Positions 14,478 through 15,821 of a stretch of 15,821 bases of DNA are shown here, piece after piece (the stretch's first letter is position 1; each line of letters starts with the position of its first letter). Source of the stretch: an uncultured Dorea sp. (lineage in GTDB: Bacteria; Bacillota; Clostridia; Lachnospirales; Lachnospiraceae); the NCBI GenBank assembly GCA_900550865.1, contig URTM01000040.1, forward strand, positions 1 to 15,821, written 5' to 3'. The notes below the pieces were generated by a model, which saw nothing but the letters and a program-made list of their open reading frames with translations, ran no database searches and was not told where the DNA came from. Both the position numbers and the translations under genes were made by a program.

Positions 14478-15821
14478 GTGCCGATAGGAATATTGATTGC
14501 TGTAGCAGTCGTACTTATCGTTGTGGCCGCTGTGATCAGTCATTTTTTGACGGTCTCAAATCTGAAGAACAATGCAGAATCCAAGATTGGTAATGCTGAA
14601 GCGAAGGCCAGAGAGATCATTGATGATGCAGTAAAGACAGCGGAGGCCAAGAAGAAGGAGTCTCTTTTGGAGATCAAGGAAGAGTCTATCAGAAATAAGA
14701 ACGAACTTGAAAAAGAGACAAAGGAACGCAGATCGGAATTGCAGCGTTACGAGAAGCGTGTACTTTCCAAAGAGGAAGCTCTTGATAAGAAATCAGAGGC
14801 CATTGAAAGACGAGAAGCAGGATTTACAGCGAAAGAAGAAGAGCTGAAGCAGCGTGAAGCGAAAGTAGAAGAGCTGAGCCAGCAGCGTGTACAGGAACTA
14901 GAAAGAATCTCAGGACTTACCTCCGAACAGGCAAAAGAATATTTGTTAAAAACTGTTGAAGAAGATGTAAAACATGACACTGCAAAGATGATCAAGGAAT
15001 TAGAAGCGCAGGCAAAGGAAGAGGCAGATAAGAAGGCAAAAGAATATGTCGTTACTGCTATCCAGAGATGTGCGGCAGATCATGTTGCGGAAACTACAAT
15101 TTCGGTTGTACAGCTTCCAAGTGATGAAATGAAAGGAAGAATTATCGGACGTGAAGGACGTAATATCCGTACTTTAGAGACACTGACAGGTGTAGAACTC
15201 ATTATTGATGATACACCGGAAGCAGTGGTTCTTTCCGGATTTGATCCGATAAGAAGAGAAGTTGCAAGAATCGCGCTGGAGAAGCTGATTGTTGACGGAC
15301 GTATTCATCCGGCAAGAATTGAGGAGATGGTAGAAAAAGCGCAGAAAGAAGTTGACACGATGATTCGTGAAGAGGGTGAAGCAGCAGCACTGGAAGTCGG
15401 TGTGCACGGAATTCATCCGGAACTGATCAAACTTCTCGGACGTATGAAGTTCAGAACAAGTTACGGACAGAATGCATTAAAGCATTCCATCGAAGTAGCA
15501 CAGCTGTCAGGACTTCTTGCAGGAGAGATTGGATTAGATGTCAGACTTGCCAAACGTGCAGGACTTCTTCATGACATCGGTAAATCCATCGATCATGATG
15601 TAGAAGGATCACATATTCAGATTGGTGTGGATCTTTGTAGAAAATACAAAGAATCTGCTACTGTTATCAATGCGGTAGAAGCACATCACGGAGATGTAGA
15701 ACCGGAAACTCTGATTGCGTGTGTGGTACAGGCTGCAGACACGATTTCGGCAGCAAGGCCGGGCGCAAGAAGAGAAACATTAGAAACATACACAAACAGG
15801 TTAAAACAATTAGAAGATATC
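14478..15821 (+). CDS. rny: Ribonuclease Y (partial, 3' end outside window)
   Basis: RNase Y is a membrane-bound endoribonuclease that starts bulk mRNA turnover in many Bacillota. The first 448 codons are present with no stop; members are about 510-520 residues, so some 70 C-terminal residues are missing. Order: an N-terminal membrane segment (ILIAVAVVLIVVAAVISHF, about 5-23); a long, highly charged coiled coil of Glu/Lys/Arg (about 27-195); a KH RNA-binding domain with GRIIGREGRNIR (220-231); and an HD domain with catalytic HDIGK (His365, Asp366) and AHHGD (His403, His404). The start is GTG at 14478, 7 bases after AGGAGG (14465-14470). It has its own promoter. In many Firmicutes rny (ymdA) follows recA, as here. 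Confidence 0.96.
   Translation, partial: MPIGILIAVAVVLIVVAAVISHFLTVSNLKNNAESKIGNAEAKAREIIDDAVKTAEAKKKESLLEIKEESIRNKNELEKETKERRSELQRYEKRVLSKEEALDKKSEAIERREAGFTAKEEELKQREAKVEELSQQRVQELERISGLTSEQAKEYLLKTVEEDVKHDTAKMIKELEAQAKEEADKKAKEYVVTAIQRCAADHVAETTISVVQLPSDEMKGRIIGREGRNIRTLETLTGVELIIDDTPEAVVLSGFDPIRREVARIALEKLIVDGRIHPARIEEMVEKAQKEVDTMIREEGEAAALEVGVHGIHPELIKLLGRMKFRTSYGQNALKHSIEVAQLSGLLAGEIGLDVRLAKRAGLLHDIGKSIDHDVEGSHIQIGVDLCRKYKESATVINAVEAHHGDVEPETLIACVVQAADTISAARPGARRETLETYTNRLKQLEDI

Overview
This window looks like core chromosome from a spore-forming, low-to-mid GC Bacillota, most likely a Clostridia member of the Lachnospiraceae type. The basis is the style of the proteins (YloU, YloV, RecG, ScpA/B, RecA, RNase Y), strong AGGAGG ribosome sites, sigma-A promoters with 17-base spacers, an alpha/beta-type small acid-soluble spore protein, and a Bacillota-type LexA box before recA. 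I cannot name a genus from sequence alone.

Layout. 1-4676: rpmB (L28) with its own terminator, then a promoter leading into yloU (Asp23/Gls24 family), the fakA-like DAK2 gene yloV, and recG. This is the rpmB-yloU-yloV-recG order known from Bacillus, without the sda genes. A strong hairpin lies between yloV and recG, and a bidirectional terminator follows recG. 4723-5338: two small minus-strand genes, a SASP and a lone HicB-like protein. 5479-6696: a secreted DacF-like D-Ala-D-Ala carboxypeptidase, convergent with a long-form aminopeptidase P (6801-8588, minus). Between these two lies a roughly 99-bp nested inverted repeat. 8706-9587: a membrane-anchored metallophosphoesterase, divergent from pepP. 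9711-11052: scpA-scpB, ended by a strong terminator. 11172-12560: a second S11 carboxypeptidase, reminiscent of the scpAB-dacB neighbourhood of Bacillus. 12724-14394: recA-recX under a LexA box. 14478-15821: rny (RNase Y), cut by the window end.

Themes. Chromosome maintenance (recG, scpA, scpB, recA, recX), envelope and spore peptidoglycan (two S11 carboxypeptidases, SASP) and RNA or translation functions (rpmB, rny) sit side by side. Several tempting starts are too far upstream. Those of the metallophosphoesterase and the second carboxypeptidase run through a promoter and a terminator respectively, and I have moved them downstream.

I see no phage, IS, CRISPR, rRNA or tRNA, and no convincing new multi-gene system. 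The most unusual signals are small. They are the nested palindrome at 6691-6789, the in-frame tail behind the SASP stop codon, the orphan HicB without a DNA-binding tail, overlapping GAAC/GTTC palindromes at recA, and a hairpin that would hide the rny ribosome site.
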